From Ichthyophis bannanicus (taxonomy: Eukaryota; Chordata; Amphibia; Gymnophiona; Ichthyophiidae), in contig CM066040.1 in assembly GCA_033557465.1 (NCBI GenBank), positions 324,092,297 to 324,156,296 on the forward strand: DNA of 64,000 bases, given 5' to 3'. A model generated the notes under the pieces. The model was not told the DNA's origin and did no database searches. It worked only from the letters and a program-made list of their open reading frames with translations. How positions within the stretch are numbered: the first letter of the stretch is position 1; each line of letters begins with the position of its first letter. The position numbers and the translations under genes are program-made. This document shows, in pieces, positions 63,938 to 64,000 of this stretch.

Positions 63938-64000
63938 ATCTCCAGGAACAAGCAGGAATGAGTCTTCACATATGGGTACGTCGGTACCGACGGAGTCTGC
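63938..64000 (+). mobile_element. DIRS-E left terminus, cut by window edge
   Basis: ATCTCCAGGAACAAGCAGGA and the following AGTCTTCACATATGGGTACG match the left termini of DIRS-B (6148) and DIRS-D (54009). The element runs on beyond the window. The left flank is GATCCATTAC. Confidence 0.88.

Noticed and set aside
1..64000. Host genes, CRISPR arrays, operons or bacterial features
   Set aside because: No frame has a non-transposon domain, and the repeats are all of eukaryotic mobile-element type. Prokaryotic features are not expected or seen.

Overview
This 64 kb window looks like intergenic DNA from a vertebrate with a large, retrotransposon-rich genome. I found no host protein-coding gene, tRNA gene or rRNA gene that I can support. 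Almost every long reading frame belongs to a retroelement: DIRS-type tyrosine-recombinase elements (five copies, A to E), CR1 and L2 LINEs, an L1/Tx1-like LINE, an ORF1-only L1-related family, and one LTR element of the Ty3/gypsy class. Several DIRS families together with CR1, L2 and L1-clade LINEs fit an amphibian best. A caecilian is my guess from general knowledge, not something the sequence proves.

Layout. 1-3.4 kb: a 256-bp palindrome, an old CR1-like tail with a second CR1 tail inside it, then unassigned DNA. 3.4-15 kb: a four-level nest, with DIRS-A holding a minus-strand CR1, which holds DIRS-B, which holds an L2. 15.85-28.1 kb: DIRS-C between two ~378-bp direct repeats, carrying a full-length CR1 (5' UTR monomers, intact esterase ORF1, decayed ORF2) in its recombinase gene. 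28.4-43.7 kb: a second four-level nest. A minus-strand L1/Tx1 element with a 14-bp target-site duplication holds a CR1, which holds a minus-strand L2 with open ORF2 and three identical 142-bp repeats, which holds another CR1. 45.1-48.0 kb: a decayed copy of a second CR1 subfamily. 48.05-62.8 kb: an LTR element whose domain order is gag-integrase-RT-RNase H, as in Gmr1-type gypsy elements. Its integrase is split by a CR1 that carries a twin-primed ORF1-only insertion, and its RT is split by DIRS-D, which carries another ORF1-only insertion. 62.8-64 kb: a tRNA-derived SINE and the left end of DIRS-E, cut by the window edge.

How the parts work together. In DIRS elements a gag-like protein with a LAP2-alpha-like region, an RT/RNase H and a tyrosine recombinase act with inverted termini and an internal complementary region (ICR). 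The ICRs here let the element ends be fixed to the base. Two insertions (B and D) then leave perfect empty sites with no target duplication, in the related sequences AAATATT|TTCT and AAATGTT|TTCT. The LINEs use endonuclease/RT proteins and leave target duplications or truncated ends. Most likely still-functional parts: the DIRS-D recombinase ORF, the DIRS-B RT/RNase H ORF, CR1 ORF1 at 22.9 kb, and the L2 ORF2 apart from its CR1 insertion.
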